Notes: generated from the sequence alone by a model not told the origin. A DNA stretch of 64,000 nt from Bacteroides eggerthii (GCF_025146565.1 NZ_CP102258.1:3380001-3444000), one strand, 5' to 3'; shown: positions 7,724-18,188, counted from the stretch's first letter. Numbers and translations are program-made.

Positions 7724-10318
7724 ATGAACTTTAACAACTTTACTATCAAAGCGCAAGAAGCCGTACAAACGGCTGTAAACCTGACGCAAACGCGGGGGCA
7801 ACAAGCCATTGAACCCGTACACCTGCTTCAGAGCGTAATGAAAGTGGGCGAAAATGTCACCAACTTCATCTTCCAGAAATTAGGAATGAACGGACAGCAA
7901 ATCGCACTTGTACTTGACAAGCAAATAGATTCATTACCTAAAGTATCAGGTGGAGAACCTTATCTAAGTCGCGAAACGAACGAAGTCTTTCAAAAAGCCA
8001 CCCAGTACTCTAAAGAGATGAACGACGAGTTTGTTTCATTGGAACCCATTCTGCTGGCTTTGCTCAATGTAAAGAGCACCGCTTCCACAATCCTCAAAGA
8101 TGCCGGAATGACGGAAAAAGAATTGCGAAATGCAATCAATGAATTACGAAAAGGCGAAAAAGTAACGTCACAGTCCAGTGAAGACACTTATCAATCATTG
8201 GAGAAGTATGCCATTAACCTGAACGAAGCAGCTCGAAGCGGTAAACTGGATCCTGTAATCGGACGTGACGAGGAGATCCGCCGGGTGTTGCAAATCCTGA
8301 GCCGCCGTACCAAAAACAACCCTATATTGATAGGCGAGCCGGGTACAGGTAAAACAGCGATTGTAGAAGGTCTTGCCCACCGTATACTACGAGGTGACGT
8401 ACCCGAAAACCTAAAAAACAAACAGGTATATTCACTGGACATGGGCGCACTGGTTGCAGGAGCCAAATATAAAGGTGAATTCGAAGAACGTCTGAAAGCA
8501 GTCATCAATGAAGTGAAGAAATCGGAAGGGGATATCATCCTGTTCATCGATGAAATCCACACATTGGTAGGTGCCGGTAAGGGAGAAGGGGCCATGGATG
8601 CCGCCAACATTCTGAAACCGGCCCTGGCACGCGGAGAATTGCGGAGCATTGGCGCCACCACCCTTGATGAGTATCAGAAATACTTTGAAAAGGATAAAGC
8701 GTTAGAACGCCGTTTTCAAATTGTCATGGTAAACGAACCGGATACGTTGAGCACCATTTCCATTCTTCGTGGTTTGAAAGAACGTTACGAAAATCACCAC
8801 CACGTGCGGATTAAAGATGATGCCATTATCGCCGCTGTAGAACTGAGCAACCGCTACATCACCGACCGTTTTCTACCGGACAAGGCTATCGACCTAATGG
8901 ATGAAGCTGCTGCCAAGCTCCGTATGGAAGTAGATTCCGTACCGGAAGAGTTAGATGAGATTTCACGTAAGATCAAGCAGCTGGAGATTGAACGCGAAGC
9001 CATTAAACGTGAAAACGACCGGCCCAAACTGGAACAAATCGGTAAAGAACTTGCAGAACTGAAAGAACAGGAAAAATCCTATAAAGCAAAGTGGCAAAGC
9101 GAAAAAACGCTGGTCAACAAGATTCAGCAAAACAAGATAGAGATAGAGAACCTGAAGTTTGAAGCCGACAAAGCGGAACGTGAAGGTGATTACGGAAAGG
9201 TTGCCGAAATACGTTATGGCAAACTGCAAGCCCTGAACCAAGAAATTGAAGAAACGCAACAAAAGTTGCACGAAATGCAAGGTGACAAGGCTATGATTAA
9301 AGAAGAAGTCGATGCCGAAGATATTGCCGATGTAGTTTCCCGCTGGACAGGCATACCGGTAAGCAAGATGTTGCAGAGCGAAAAGGATAAGCTGCTGCAT
9401 CTGGAAGACGAGTTACACCAACGGGTCATCGGTCAGGACGAAGCCATTGAAGCCGTATCCGATGCCGTACGCCGCAGCCGCGCAGGATTGCAAGATCCCA
9501 AACGTCCTATCGGTTCGTTCCTCTTCCTCGGCACTACCGGTGTGGGCAAGACGGAGCTTGCCAAAGCGCTTGCCGAATTCCTGTTCGATGACGAAACGAT
9601 GATGACACGTATCGACATGAGCGAGTATCAAGAGAAGCACAGCGTCTCCCGTTTGGTCGGAGCGCCTCCGGGATACGTAGGATATGATGAAGGTGGTCAG
9701 TTGACGGAAGCCGTTCGTCGCAAGCCCTACTCTGTCGTGTTGTTCGATGAAATCGAGAAAGCCCATCCGGATGTATTCAACATCTTACTGCAAGTGTTGG
9801 ACGACGGACGTTTGACGGATAATAAGGGACGTACTGTGAACTTCAAGAACACCATTATCATCATGACCTCCAACATGGGAAGCGGATACATTCAAAGCCA
9901 AATGGAAAAGCTGAATGGTTCTAACAAAGAAGAAATTGTGGAAGAGACCAAAAAGGAGGTAATGAATATGTTGAAGAAGACCATCCGTCCGGAATTTCTG
10001 AACCGTATCGACGAAACCATCATGTTCCTGCCACTGACGGAAACGGAAATCAAACAGATCGTTGTACTCCAAATCAAGAGTGTGCAGAAAATGCTGTCCG
10101 GTAATGGTGTAGAACTTGAATTGACTGATGCCGCCATAGACTTCCTTGCCAATGCAGGATATGACCCTGAATTCGGCGCCCGCCCGGTAAAACGTGCCAT
10201 ACAGCACTACTTGCTGAACGACCTGTCCAAAAAACTATTGTCGCAGGAAGTAGACCGCAACAAGCCCATTACTGTGGATGCAAATGCCACGAAAAATGGA
10301 TTGATATTCAGAAACTAA
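7724..10318 (+). CDS. clpB: ATP-dependent disaggregase ClpB
   Basis: Hsp100 disaggregase that threads aggregated proteins with the DnaK system. At 864 residues it is full length. The N-terminal Clp repeats (about 1-145) start with the typical [15 protein letters not shown] module 1 has Walker A GEPGTGKT (204-211), [13 protein letters not shown] and the [12 protein letters not shown] pore region. A long middle coiled coil (about 400-540) carries heptads such as [21 protein letters not shown] (cut here), which separates ClpB from ClpA/C. AAA module 2 has Walker A GTTGVGKT (603-610) and [14 protein letters not shown]. It ends in the ClpB D2-small domain. Monocistronic, with a good Shine-Dalgarno site and a terminator at 10325-10366. 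Confidence 0.98.
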   Translation: MNFNNFTIKAQEAVQTAVNLTQTRGQQAIEPVHLLQSVMKVGENVTNFIFQKLGMNGQQIALVLDKQIDSLPKVSGGEPYLSRETNEVFQKATQYSKEMNDEFVSLEPILLALLNVKSTASTILKDAGMTEKELRNAINELRKGEKVTSQSSEDTYQSLEKYAINLNEAARSGKLDPVIGRDEEIRRVLQILSRRTKNNPILIGEPGTGKTAIVEGLAHRILRGDVPENLKNKQVYSLDMGALVAGAKYKGEFEERLKAVINEVKKSEGDIILFIDEIHTLVGAGKGEGAMDAANILKPALARGELRSIGATTLDEYQKYFEKDKALERRFQIVMVNEPDTLSTISILRGLKERYENHHHVRIKDDAIIAAVELSNRYITDRFLPDKAIDLMDEAAAKLRMEVDSVPEELDEISRKIKQLEIEREAIKRENDRPKLEQIGKELAELKEQEKSYKAKWQSEKTLVNKIQQNKIEIENLKFEADKAEREGDYGKVAEIRYGKLQALNQEIEETQQKLHEMQGDKAMIKEEVDAEDIADVVSRWTGIPVSKMLQSEKDKLLHLEDELHQRVIGQDEAIEAVSDAVRRSRAGLQDPKRPIGSFLFLGTTGVGKTELAKALAEFLFDDETMMTRIDMSEYQEKHSVSRLVGAPPGYVGYDEGGQLTEAVRRKPYSVVLFDEIEKAHPDVFNILLQVLDDGRLTDNKGRTVNFKNTIIIMTSNMGSGYIQSQMEKLNGSNKEEIVEETKKEVMNMLKKTIRPEFLNRIDETIMFLPLTETEIKQIVVLQIKSVQKMLSGNGVELELTDAAIDFLANAGYDPEFGARPVKRAIQHYLLNDLSKKLLSQEVDRNKPITVDANATKNGLIFRN

Positions 10319-10324
10319 ATAATA

Positions 10325-10366
10325 AAAACAGGAGATGTGTACCCCCAATAGCACATCTCCTGTTTT
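10325..10366. terminator. Bidirectional terminator between clpB and the capsule operon
   Basis: A 15-bp stem (10325-10339 with 10352-10366, AAAACAGGAGATGTG and its complement) with a 12-nt loop. T-runs follow on both strands, so it can end clpB transcription and the convergent capsule operon. Confidence 0.85.
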
Positions 10367-10394
10367 ATTTTGATAGATAGCCATATTATCAGAC

Positions 10395-11639
10395 TTAACC
10401 TACCATCCCCTCTTTCATCTTCGCAACAATATATCGTACATCATCTTCAGTCACCATCGGGCCACTCGGCAAACACAAACCCTGTTTAAATAACTGTTCA
10501 CTAACCCCATTCGTATAAGCAGGGGTATCCTTATAAACAGGTTGCTTATGCATGGGTTTCCAAAGAGGACGGCTTTCAATACCAGACCTGTCAAGCCATA
10601 CACGCATTGCCTCCACATTAAGATTAGGTTCACAAGCCGTATGCGCAGAGCAAACCTCATGTGTAACACCTGCAGCACCGCCAACAACGCCCTGAACCTT
10701 CTCCTCATAAGCATGCTCCTCGCCTACTACATGTAGTCCCTCATCCAACAATACCGTATTCAACCAATAGTTGCTGTCATAATCCGCAGAAGGATTGACA
10801 TGTAACCTAATCCCCTTTACATCTTTCAACAACTCCTGATAAAGCGAGCAAACTACCTTATGATGATTGATATGATCAGCAGCCACAGTCATCTGGCCGC
10901 GACCGATACCGGCACAAATATTACTCATACGATAATTGTAACCGATACGTTCGTGCTGATAATAAGGATATGCCTCGCGGGCCTGTGTAGCATAGAACAT
11001 GATTTCCTTCTTACTCTCAGCATCCGGACAGATCAATGCACCGCCACCCGAGGTGGTGATCATCTTATTACCGTTGAATGAAAGCACCCCAAATTTGCCA
11101 AAAGTACCACACATCCGACCTTTGTACCGACTTCCAAAACCTTCGGCGGCATCCTCTATCACCGGAATATCATATTTATCGGCAACAGCCATTATTTCAT
11201 CCAGTTTGGCAGGCATGCCATACAGATAAACCGGCACAATAGCCTTCGGCTTCTTACCTGTCTTGGCAATACGGTCAGCTATTGCCATATCAAGCAGTTG
11301 AGGATCCATATTCCATGTATCCTCTTCAGAATCTACAAATACAGGAGTAGCCCCCAGATAAGTCACAGGATGGGATGATGCGCAGAACGTAAAACTTTGT
11401 ACCATTACTTCATCACCCACGCCTACACCGCATGCTAAAAGTGACAGATGTACAGCAGCCGTACCGGCAGACAAAGCCACCACATGTTTATTCTCACCTA
11501 CAAAAGTCTCCAAATCCTGTTCAAAGCCATTTACATTCGGACCGAGTGGAACAACCCAGTTTGTATCGAAAGCTTCGCGTATGAAGTCCTGCTCCTTGCC
11601 ACTCATGTGAGCTAGGCAAAGATAAATTCGTTTGTCCAT
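10395..11639 (-). CDS. DegT/DnrJ/EryC1 aminotransferase, PglE-like
   Basis: PLP-dependent sugar aminotransferase of 414 residues. The sequence follows C. jejuni PglE closely in order and wording: HMSGKEQDFI near the start, PLGPNVNGFEQ, the VIEDAAEGFGS Asp that holds the PLP nitrogen, and SFNGNKMITTSGGGA with the Schiff-base lysine at K192. PglE converts UDP-2-acetamido-4-keto-6-deoxyhexose to the 4-amino sugar, the step before N-acetylation by PglD. The PglD-like and PglC-like genes directly upstream make the same pathway likely here. The required 4,6-dehydratase (PglF type) is not in the window. It is the last gene of the minus-strand operon. Confidence 0.88.
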   Translation of the reverse strand: MDKRIYLCLAHMSGKEQDFIREAFDTNWVVPLGPNVNGFEQDLETFVGENKHVVALSAGTAAVHLSLLACGVGVGDEVMVQSFTFCASSHPVTYLGATPVFVDSEEDTWNMDPQLLDMAIADRIAKTGKKPKAIVPVYLYGMPAKLDEIMAVADKYDIPVIEDAAEGFGSRYKGRMCGTFGKFGVLSFNGNKMITTSGGGALICPDAESKKEIMFYATQAREAYPYYQHERIGYNYRMSNICAGIGRGQMTVAADHINHHKVVCSLYQELLKDVKGIRLHVNPSADYDSNYWLNTVLLDEGLHVVGEEHAYEEKVQGVVGGAAGVTHEVCSAHTACEPNLNVEAMRVWLDRSGIESRPLWKPMHKQPVYKDTPAYTNGVSEQLFKQGLCLPSGPMVTEDDVRYIVAKMKEGMVG

Positions 11640-11653
11640 AAAATATATGTGAT

Positions 11654-12244
11654 TTATAAAACTATATTTTTAATAATCTTACACCTATTTCCCACAGCCA
11701 ATACCCCATCTGGAATATCTTTCGTTACGACCGAACCAGCACCAACAACGCTCCATTTCCCAACCTTCACACCAGGAATGATAGTTGAACCTGCACCAAT
11801 CCATGTACCTTCCCCTATTTCTACATTGCCACAAAGCGTGCAATGCGGAGAAATATGGACAAAATCATTTAAGATACATTCATGATCAACTGAAGCACCA
11901 GTATTAATTATACAATGCTTGCCTATTTTGACTTCAGACTGTATTATTGCTCCTTGCATCACTACTGTACCCACATCTATTTTAGCTTCTTCTGAAATTA
12001 TAGCCGAAGGATGAAAGGCTTTACCAAAAATAACGTTCACTCCCTCTGCTATTTTCTTCCTAACACTGTTATTTCCTATGCTGATAATCAATGGACCTCG
12101 GACTTCTCCCGAATGTAATACGGGATAATTAAGAAGTTGATAAAGCTTTTCACTATCATCAAATAATGCTTCAATAGGCTCATGATTAGCACGAAGAATA
12201 TCAATGATCACTTTTGCATGACCACTGGCACCATATAAATACAT
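11654..12244 (-). CDS. Sugar N-acetyltransferase, PglD/NeuD family
   Basis: A 196-residue acetyltransferase with an N-terminal Rossmann-like nucleotide-sugar domain (MYLYGASGHAKVIIDIL) and a C-terminal left-handed beta-helix of hexapeptide repeats (from about residue 90: IDVGTVVMQGAII, VHISPHCTLCGNVEIGEGTWIGAGSTIIPGVKVG, in separate turns). PglD acetylates the 4-amino group of the PglE product using acetyl-CoA, and the catalytic histidine corresponds to the His of the SVDHECIL turn. It is 12 nt downstream of the phosphoglycosyl transferase gene and 14 nt upstream of the aminotransferase gene, so the three act as one set. Acyl specificity could differ. Confidence 0.88.
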   Translation of the reverse strand: MYLYGASGHAKVIIDILRANHEPIEALFDDSEKLYQLLNYPVLHSGEVRGPLIISIGNNSVRKKIAEGVNVIFGKAFHPSAIISEEAKIDVGTVVMQGAIIQSEVKIGKHCIINTGASVDHECILNDFVHISPHCTLCGNVEIGEGTWIGAGSTIIPGVKVGKWSVVGAGSVVTKDIPDGVLAVGNRCKIIKNIVL

Positions 12245-12256
12245 TTATCTAAAGGA

Positions 12257-12865
12257 TTAGTTATTTCCAGTAAAAGGCTCCATTGTTGCCGAAGTCTCAG
12301 AGCTGATCCCTTCTCTTACAAACACTTTCTTAATTGTTAAAACAATGATTCTCAAATCAAGTATAAAAGAGCAATGATCTACATACCAAACATCCAGCTC
12401 AAACTTTTTTGCCCAACTAATAGCATTACGTCCGTTCACTTGTGCCCAGCCCGTAATACCGGGACGAACTTCATGTCTACGTGCTTGCTCTTTATTATAC
12501 AGAGGAAGATATTGAGGAAGCAAAGGACGAGGACCAATTAAAGCCATATCACCTTTCAACACATTTATTAATTGCGGTAATTCATCTACAGAAGTAGAAC
12601 GAATCAACTTTCCCACCTTCGTCAAGCGCTGCTCGTCCGGTAATAAATCACCATTCACATCTCGTTCATCAGTCATCGTTTTGAATTTGATAACTTTGAA
12701 TATCTTACCATTTCTTCCAGGGCGTTCTTGAGTAAAAAATGCTCCCGCTCCTTTATTAGCAAAATGTAGCCATAAAGTAATAAGAAATAATATTGGCCCA
12801 ATAATAGCCAACATACAGAATACAATGATAAGATCTATCAATCTCTTGAAAAAAGAAGAATACAT
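12257..12865 (-). CDS. pglC: Initiating phosphoglycosyl transferase, PglC-like
   Basis: A 202-residue monotopic membrane phosphoglycosyl transferase that moves a sugar phosphate onto undecaprenyl phosphate and so starts each repeat unit. A re-entrant hydrophobic segment covers about residues 11-33. RPGRNGKIFKVIKFKTM and the catalytic Asp-Glu pair D94-E95 (STSVDELPQL) follow, then GPRPLLPQYLPLYN and RPGITGWAQVNGRNAISW. These match PglC, whose substrate is UDP-di-N-acetylbacillosamine, rather than the WcaJ/WbaP long forms. Next to PglD- and PglE-like genes this predicts a 2,4-diacetamido-trideoxyhexose at the reducing end. The assignment of sugar configuration is inference. Confidence 0.88.
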   Translation of the reverse strand: MYSSFFKRLIDLIIVFCMLAIIGPILFLITLWLHFANKGAGAFFTQERPGRNGKIFKVIKFKTMTDERDVNGDLLPDEQRLTKVGKLIRSTSVDELPQLINVLKGDMALIGPRPLLPQYLPLYNKEQARRHEVRPGITGWAQVNGRNAISWAKKFELDVWYVDHCSFILDLRIIVLTIKKVFVREGISSETSATMEPFTGNN

Positions 12866-12928
12866 ACTAAAAAATGTACTTACAAATCTATGATAGCCAT
12901 GCTTCCCGTACCTTATCTCAAATCAAAA

Positions 12929-14140
12929 TCACTCAACAACTGATTCTAAAAATGAAACGAATTCATTTCCTAGCTGTGCCCTCGAAAAATGGGATTCAGC
13001 AAAACACCTGGCATTTTTACCACAAGATACTCTGTAATCTTCATTATCCAATAAACTTATCAATCCAACTGCAAATGCTTTAGCATCATTAGGAGTAACA
13101 ACAACACCCAAATGATTTTCTTTAATCATATCAGCAAGCCACCCAGGATAATTATTCAAGACAGGTAACCCTGACGATATATAATCAAAGAATTTATTAG
13201 GAGAGGTACCATAATAGAAAGCTGGAACATTGGCCAAAACCATTAAACCTACATCAGCAGAAGCAACCAACTTATTTAATTCTGTTTTAGGCATAGGTGC
13301 ATAGAATTTACAATTATCCAACTGCTCTTTTCGAGCTCGTTCCATCAAATGCGGTTTCACTTTACCATCTCCAACAAATACCAGCACAATATCATCTCTT
13401 CCCATATCCTTTAAAACAGCAGCTGCATCTAAAATAGCATCTAAACCATTCGCAACCCCATGCGCTCCTGTAAAGATAACCACTTTATCTGTAGGTTTTA
13501 CTCCTTCTAACAACAAATTATCACGTAAGGATGGTTTGAAAATTTCTAAATCACATCCATTAGGAATCATTGCTATAGGTTTATTAATCTGGCTTCTTTT
13601 TTTTATCCCCACACAAATACCAGGAGAAAGCCCTATACAAGCATCTGCACAATGATAACTCAACCATTCCAAAGCACTCATGCCCCATAACCAAAAAGGG
13701 TTCCTCATACCCAAAGCTTTAGGCAATTCGGGCCATAAATCCCGGACCTCAAAAACAAATTTCTTCTTTCTAAATAATTTCATTACAATTCCTGGAATAC
13801 CTGCCGTAAGAGGTGTTGAGGTCGCAAAAAGCAAATCGTAATCCTCTTTTAAAGCTATTGAAATTCCTCTCCAAGCAAATTTCAAAAAAGTCCAAGCCCT
13901 CTTATCAATCCCATCTTTATTAGAATATGGTAGTGCTATTTGAATAACTCTTATGCCATCTATCATCCCTTGATGAATTCCTTTCACATTAGTTTCCGGT
14001 AGACTTAGCTTTGCCGTTTCACCGCAAACCATACAGACCGAATGCCCTTTTGCTATTAAACGTTGCGCTAACTCATACGAACGTGTACCACCAGCTTGAG
14101 TAGGAGTCGTAAAATGTTGATGAAAATATAGAATTTTCAT
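12929..14140 (-). CDS. Glycosyltransferase family 4 (WbuB-like)
   Basis: A 403-residue GT-B enzyme of family GT4. The N-terminal domain opens with KILYFHQHFTTPTQAGGTRSYELA, here split around the glycine-rich acceptor loop. FEVRDLWPELPKALG is typical of the WbuB/FucNAc-type transferases. The C-terminal nucleotide-sugar domain has VVIFTGAHGVANGLDAIL and a SSGLPVLNNYPG segment with the donor-binding region. Expected to act on the cytoplasmic face, possibly adding the second sugar to the lipid-linked starter given its position beside pglC. Donor and acceptor cannot be read from sequence. It is 3 nt downstream of the heparinase-like gene. Confidence 0.85.
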   Translation of the reverse strand: MKILYFHQHFTTPTQAGGTRSYELAQRLIAKGHSVCMVCGETAKLSLPETNVKGIHQGMIDGIRVIQIALPYSNKDGIDKRAWTFLKFAWRGISIALKEDYDLLFATSTPLTAGIPGIVMKLFRKKKFVFEVRDLWPELPKALGMRNPFWLWGMSALEWLSYHCADACIGLSPGICVGIKKRSQINKPIAMIPNGCDLEIFKPSLRDNLLLEGVKPTDKVVIFTGAHGVANGLDAILDAAAVLKDMGRDDIVLVFVGDGKVKPHLMERARKEQLDNCKFYAPMPKTELNKLVASADVGLMVLANVPAFYYGTSPNKFFDYISSGLPVLNNYPGWLADMIKENHLGVVVTPNDAKAFAVGLISLLDNEDYRVSCGKNARCFAESHFSRAQLGNEFVSFLESVVE

Positions 14141-14143
14141 ATT

Positions 14144-16018
14144 TTATATTAATCTAATTGTAGTTTTTATTTCATTATCTTTTGTCTGTATTACTATTTC
14201 ATTACATTTTTCTTTTATTCCATAGTAATTAGCACAATAATTTTCTTTTATAGAATAATTAAGCCCTTCTGCATTAATATCTAAATTTTTACAGTTTGTA
14301 TGCCATAGCTGCCGCATAAACATTGCGTTCGGCTTATGCTCTATTATGTCTACACATATCCAAACCAATTCATTCTTCCGCTTTATTAATTTCCTATAGT
14401 GTATTATGTCTTTACCTAAATATGAAAAACAGGCTACTTTTCCTTCAAAAATATAGGATATTTCTGTTTCATAGAGTGATGCATCTAATGCTTGCGACCA
14501 GTTATACCAAACAAATCTCTCTCCCTTAAGCATTTGGTCTAAATTATCAAGCATAATAGTATTATGAGATTCTGTTCCCATAAAATATTTTATATATTTC
14601 TTTTCTGTATTGTATTTATATGATCCCCCATCTAACAATATATTTTCACCTTTATACCAAATATCTATATGCAAATTATCAGCTTGCGAAGGACGTTCTT
14701 TATACTTTCCACATCTTATAAAAGTCAAGACATCTTTCTCCCTTATAATATAATAGCCTCCATTCTTAAATGTGACATTCCCCTGCTTTCTTTCAATTTT
14801 AGGATACAGACAACGCTTTAAATTCTTTCTGTTATAGAACCAATCTCTATCTTCAAAAGTAATAGCATATAGATTTTGCTTAGTCAACAAAAAATGTAAA
14901 GCATCTAACTGTGGACGATAATCTCTATAATCACAATCATTCAATCTAAAAAATAAAGCCCCATCATTTGCACCATAATTTGGTAAATACCCACTTAATT
15001 CATCTTGGCATTGGTACAAAAAGTTCAATGATTGATAACTCCGCTCATACACCTCTTTACAAAATAATTCACCATTATTGTCTGCAACCGCTATAGCCAA
15101 AGTGAGTAATTGAACAACAACCCGGTGGTAGTTCATACTAAACTGTAAAAATGTACCATCCTCCGCTATTTGATATTTGATTTCTTCCTCAAACCATTTC
15201 TTTCCTTTTTCTTTCCACTCTTTAGCGTCTGGAAATTGAGGAAACAATAGGCCTATTAGATATAAGGTCAATGTCTCTGTTATGGCATGATTATTGCGAA
15301 CCGCAATTCTTGAAAAATTAATATTCGTACGAACGTGCTTCATTTGTCCATAAATCGACCTAATAAGCAAGTCAAAAACTTCTTCAGTCAATGCTTTATC
15401 TGTCCGATAGTAATAAAGAGCAAAAACCCAATTCAAAATGCGTAAAGAAATCTCTTGGCTACATTTATAATTAGGACCACAATTCAGAGGATTTTGATGA
15501 ATCCAATCTATTATTTGAGTAAAAACAAAACTTGCATGACTTTTGCCTGTTTTTTGATCATATCGAATAATATCATAAAGAAATGAGAAACGAGACTTTT
15601 CCCATACGTATTTAATATCCCCGATTTCAGGTATAAAATCTTCAATTTCTGTCCAATGCTTTGAAACATTATATTTATAATTTGTATCAGGATTTGTCAA
15701 CCAATCATAATCCTTACCAAGATTATACCAAAGGGAAGAAAAAAAACAGTACTCCCCATCTTGCATTCGTCTCACTCTTTCAGACAGAGATGTAATATTG
15801 ACATCTTTTATTACTACATCTTTTCTATCTGAAAACAAAAATGGAATAACACACTTTCTCCAATCGTCTAACGATAAATATGCTTCATTTTCCAAAAAAA
15901 CTGGATATTTTATTTTTAGCACACCACTTCTACGTCGCAATTCATATTGACAACGAAATAAAAAGTATCTCATTCCCATATTACGAAGTAATTGAATATA
16001 CAAATAAAATTTCTTCAT
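14144..16018 (-). CDS. Heparinase II/III-family protein
   Basis: About 624 residues from ATG 16018; an in-frame TTG at 16036 overlaps the upstream stop and is less likely. The first half is an alpha-helical toroid-like domain (RNNHAITETLTLYLIGL near residue 235). The second half is a beta-sandwich with HIDIWYKGENILLDGGSY and ESHNTIMLD, which is the layout of the heparinase II/III and alginate-lyase group. No signal peptide is seen, so it is probably cytoplasmic. Proteins of this type are often encoded beside the two-domain oxidoreductase in capsule and O-antigen loci. Their reaction there is uncertain: lyase, epimerase-like, or structural. Confidence 0.8.
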   Translation of the reverse strand: MKKFYLYIQLLRNMGMRYFLFRCQYELRRRSGVLKIKYPVFLENEAYLSLDDWRKCVIPFLFSDRKDVVIKDVNITSLSERVRRMQDGEYCFFSSLWYNLGKDYDWLTNPDTNYKYNVSKHWTEIEDFIPEIGDIKYVWEKSRFSFLYDIIRYDQKTGKSHASFVFTQIIDWIHQNPLNCGPNYKCSQEISLRILNWVFALYYYRTDKALTEEVFDLLIRSIYGQMKHVRTNINFSRIAVRNNHAITETLTLYLIGLLFPQFPDAKEWKEKGKKWFEEEIKYQIAEDGTFLQFSMNYHRVVVQLLTLAIAVADNNGELFCKEVYERSYQSLNFLYQCQDELSGYLPNYGANDGALFFRLNDCDYRDYRPQLDALHFLLTKQNLYAITFEDRDWFYNRKNLKRCLYPKIERKQGNVTFKNGGYYIIREKDVLTFIRCGKYKERPSQADNLHIDIWYKGENILLDGGSYKYNTEKKYIKYFMGTESHNTIMLDNLDQMLKGERFVWYNWSQALDASLYETEISYIFEGKVACFSYLGKDIIHYRKLIKRKNELVWICVDIIEHKPNAMFMRQLWHTNCKNLDINAEGLNYSIKENYCANYYGIKEKCNEIVIQTKDNEIKTTIRLI

Positions 16019-16032
16019 GAGATTATTTTTTC

Positions 16033-18159
16033 TCAAGGCTCTATTTCAATCCATTTATTCAGTTTCAAACTTTCAATACAAGCAAAAGATGCTTTTGTTG
16101 TATTGATTATAGAACAAAAAGGAATCAAAGCTTCTCCTCCTCTTAATATTCTTTCATTTAACAAAGAAAATTGAGTCGTATGTCCTTTATCCATACTTTT
16201 CTTCATTTTAGTAAATCCTTTACAACCGTATCCTTTCAGTTCCCTCCAATTATCTAGAACCAAAGTTTTTTCTTGAGTATATATTTCCACACGTTCTTTT
16301 GAATAAGACTTACTTCCATTTGCAAAATAATTTATCACTGCATTAGACCCATCTTTATATCTTAATAAAATACTTGCATTATCAGTATTCTCTTCAGGAT
16401 TTTCACCCATTGCATTCATACACACCGAAGTAACGATGCTATCAGTGAGGAACGAACATAAATCTATGAAATGACAAGCTTCACCAATTATACGTCCACC
16501 ACCCGTTTTTAGATCATGTACCCATACTTCAGAAGGAATAAAGCCCGCATTCATAGTAGCTATTATATTCTTCACTCCCTTTCCTGCAAGTTCTTTCATT
16601 TTTACTGCAAATGAAGAGAAACGCCTATTGAAACCAACAGTCAACGTTACTCCATTTTTTTGCGCCATTTGATATGCAGTGACTATTTCACCCAGTTCTT
16701 TTTGATTTAAGCACAATGGTTTCTCAACAAATACATGCTTACCAGCATATAACGCATCCAAAACCATTGGAGCATGAAGATTATGCCGGGTAGTTATCAT
16801 AACTAAATCTACTACATCGTCTTTCAGAATCTCATGATAATCAGAAGTCGCTCTTTTTGCACCAACTTTTTTTGCCAAGATCTTTGCGGATAATCCTTGC
16901 GCACTTGCAATATAACGAATACATGCCTTTGATTTAGTTAAAGCTGGAAGCATTGTGGCTGAGGTAAAGTTCCCAGCTCCAATAATTCCAATTTGTCCTT
17001 TCGTTCCTGTGAAATTTAATGATGTGACTTCAACTACTGTACGCATTTTGCTATCACTCGGATATTTTATAATAGAAGCTATTGAACCATGCTTTCGCAT
17101 GTCACCATATATTTCCTTATAATTATCTAATTTTACCTCTTCTGTTATCAAAGATTTTACATCAATCCTCCCCATAGCTATGGCTTGCAAAACAGTCTCA
17201 AAGTTTCGTTTTTCAGTCCAACGAACAAAAGGTAACGGATAATCTATTCCTCTATTCTCATAATCGTCATCATAACGTCCTGGACCATAAGAGCAAGATA
17301 CCTGAAATGACAATTCTTTTTTATAAAAATCATCTCTGCGAAGACCTAAGCCAATAACTCCAACAAGTACAATACGCCCTTTTTTTCTTGACATCTCCGC
17401 AGCTTGATGTATTACCTCATCTGTTTTTGTTGATGCTGTTATCAGAATAGCATCCGCACCATAAGATGCGGTTTCTTCCAACACATACTTTACGGGATCT
17501 GTACCTTTTGTAGGATTAATACCAATAATATTTTTTTCTCTTGCTAACTGTACTTTTTCCTCATCAAAATCTATACCAATTACTCTACAACCATTGGCTT
17601 GCAACAGTTGAGCCGCTATTAAACCTATCAATCCCAAACCTATCACAACTACTGTCTCACCCAATTGTGGATTAATTAAACGGATACCTTGTAATCCAAT
17701 AGAACCTATTACCGTAAAAGCAGCTTCCTCATCCGATACATTTTCCGGTATCTTAGCTACTAAATTCTTTGGAACACATACATATTCAGCATGTTGCCCA
17801 TTAGAAGCGACTCTATCACCAACCTTAAACTCTGTTACTCCATTTCCTATAGCAACTACCGTACCAGAATTACAATAGCCCAATGGTAAGGGATGTCCCA
17901 ATTTATTAAATACAGCTTCTATTGTAGGTTGTACTCCATCAGTTTTTATCTTATCCAAAACTTGCTTTACCTTATCCGGTTGCTGGCGAGCTTTATCTAT
18001 CAGACTAGCTTTCCCAAACTCTACAAGCATACGTTCTGTTCCCAAAGACACTAACGAGCAAGAGGTTTTAATTAATACACTTCCCGATTTCACTTGTGGT
18101 ACAGGTACTTCTTCAAGTATAGTCTGCCCCGATTTCATATCTTGAATAATCTGTCTCAT
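16033..18159 (-). CDS. Two-domain oxidoreductase: zinc-type dehydrogenase fused to Gfo/Idh/MocA
   Basis: About 708 residues. The N-terminal half is a medium-chain (zinc-type) alcohol dehydrogenase fold with LGYCNSGTVVAIG and the dinucleotide loop VVVIGLGLIGLIAAQLL. The C-terminal half, from about residue 375, is a Gfo/Idh/MocA oxidoreductase with a second loop IGIIGAGNFTSATMLPAL and the family motif VFVEKPLCLN (the EKP lysine). Such fusions occur in polysaccharide loci beside heparinase-like genes, as here, and probably oxidise or epimerise a nucleotide sugar. ATG 18159 is preferred over the in-frame TTG at 18165. The heparinase-like gene starts 14 nt after the stop. Confidence 0.88.
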   Translation of the reverse strand: MRQIIQDMKSGQTILEEVPVPQVKSGSVLIKTSCSLVSLGTERMLVEFGKASLIDKARQQPDKVKQVLDKIKTDGVQPTIEAVFNKLGHPLPLGYCNSGTVVAIGNGVTEFKVGDRVASNGQHAEYVCVPKNLVAKIPENVSDEEAAFTVIGSIGLQGIRLINPQLGETVVVIGLGLIGLIAAQLLQANGCRVIGIDFDEEKVQLAREKNIIGINPTKGTDPVKYVLEETASYGADAILITASTKTDEVIHQAAEMSRKKGRIVLVGVIGLGLRRDDFYKKELSFQVSCSYGPGRYDDDYENRGIDYPLPFVRWTEKRNFETVLQAIAMGRIDVKSLITEEVKLDNYKEIYGDMRKHGSIASIIKYPSDSKMRTVVEVTSLNFTGTKGQIGIIGAGNFTSATMLPALTKSKACIRYIASAQGLSAKILAKKVGAKRATSDYHEILKDDVVDLVMITTRHNLHAPMVLDALYAGKHVFVEKPLCLNQKELGEIVTAYQMAQKNGVTLTVGFNRRFSSFAVKMKELAGKGVKNIIATMNAGFIPSEVWVHDLKTGGGRIIGEACHFIDLCSFLTDSIVTSVCMNAMGENPEENTDNASILLRYKDGSNAVINYFANGSKSYSKERVEIYTQEKTLVLDNWRELKGYGCKGFTKMKKSMDKGHTTQFSLLNERILRGGEALIPFCSIINTTKASFACIESLKLNKWIEIEP

Positions 18160-18188
18160 AATCAACTATACACCAATAATAATATTCT

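Noticed and set aside
16019..16036. TTG start of the heparinase-like gene overlapping the upstream stop
   Set aside because: An ATG 18 nt downstream gives a normal N-terminus. Several other frames in the window also appear extended only by TTG or GTG codons.
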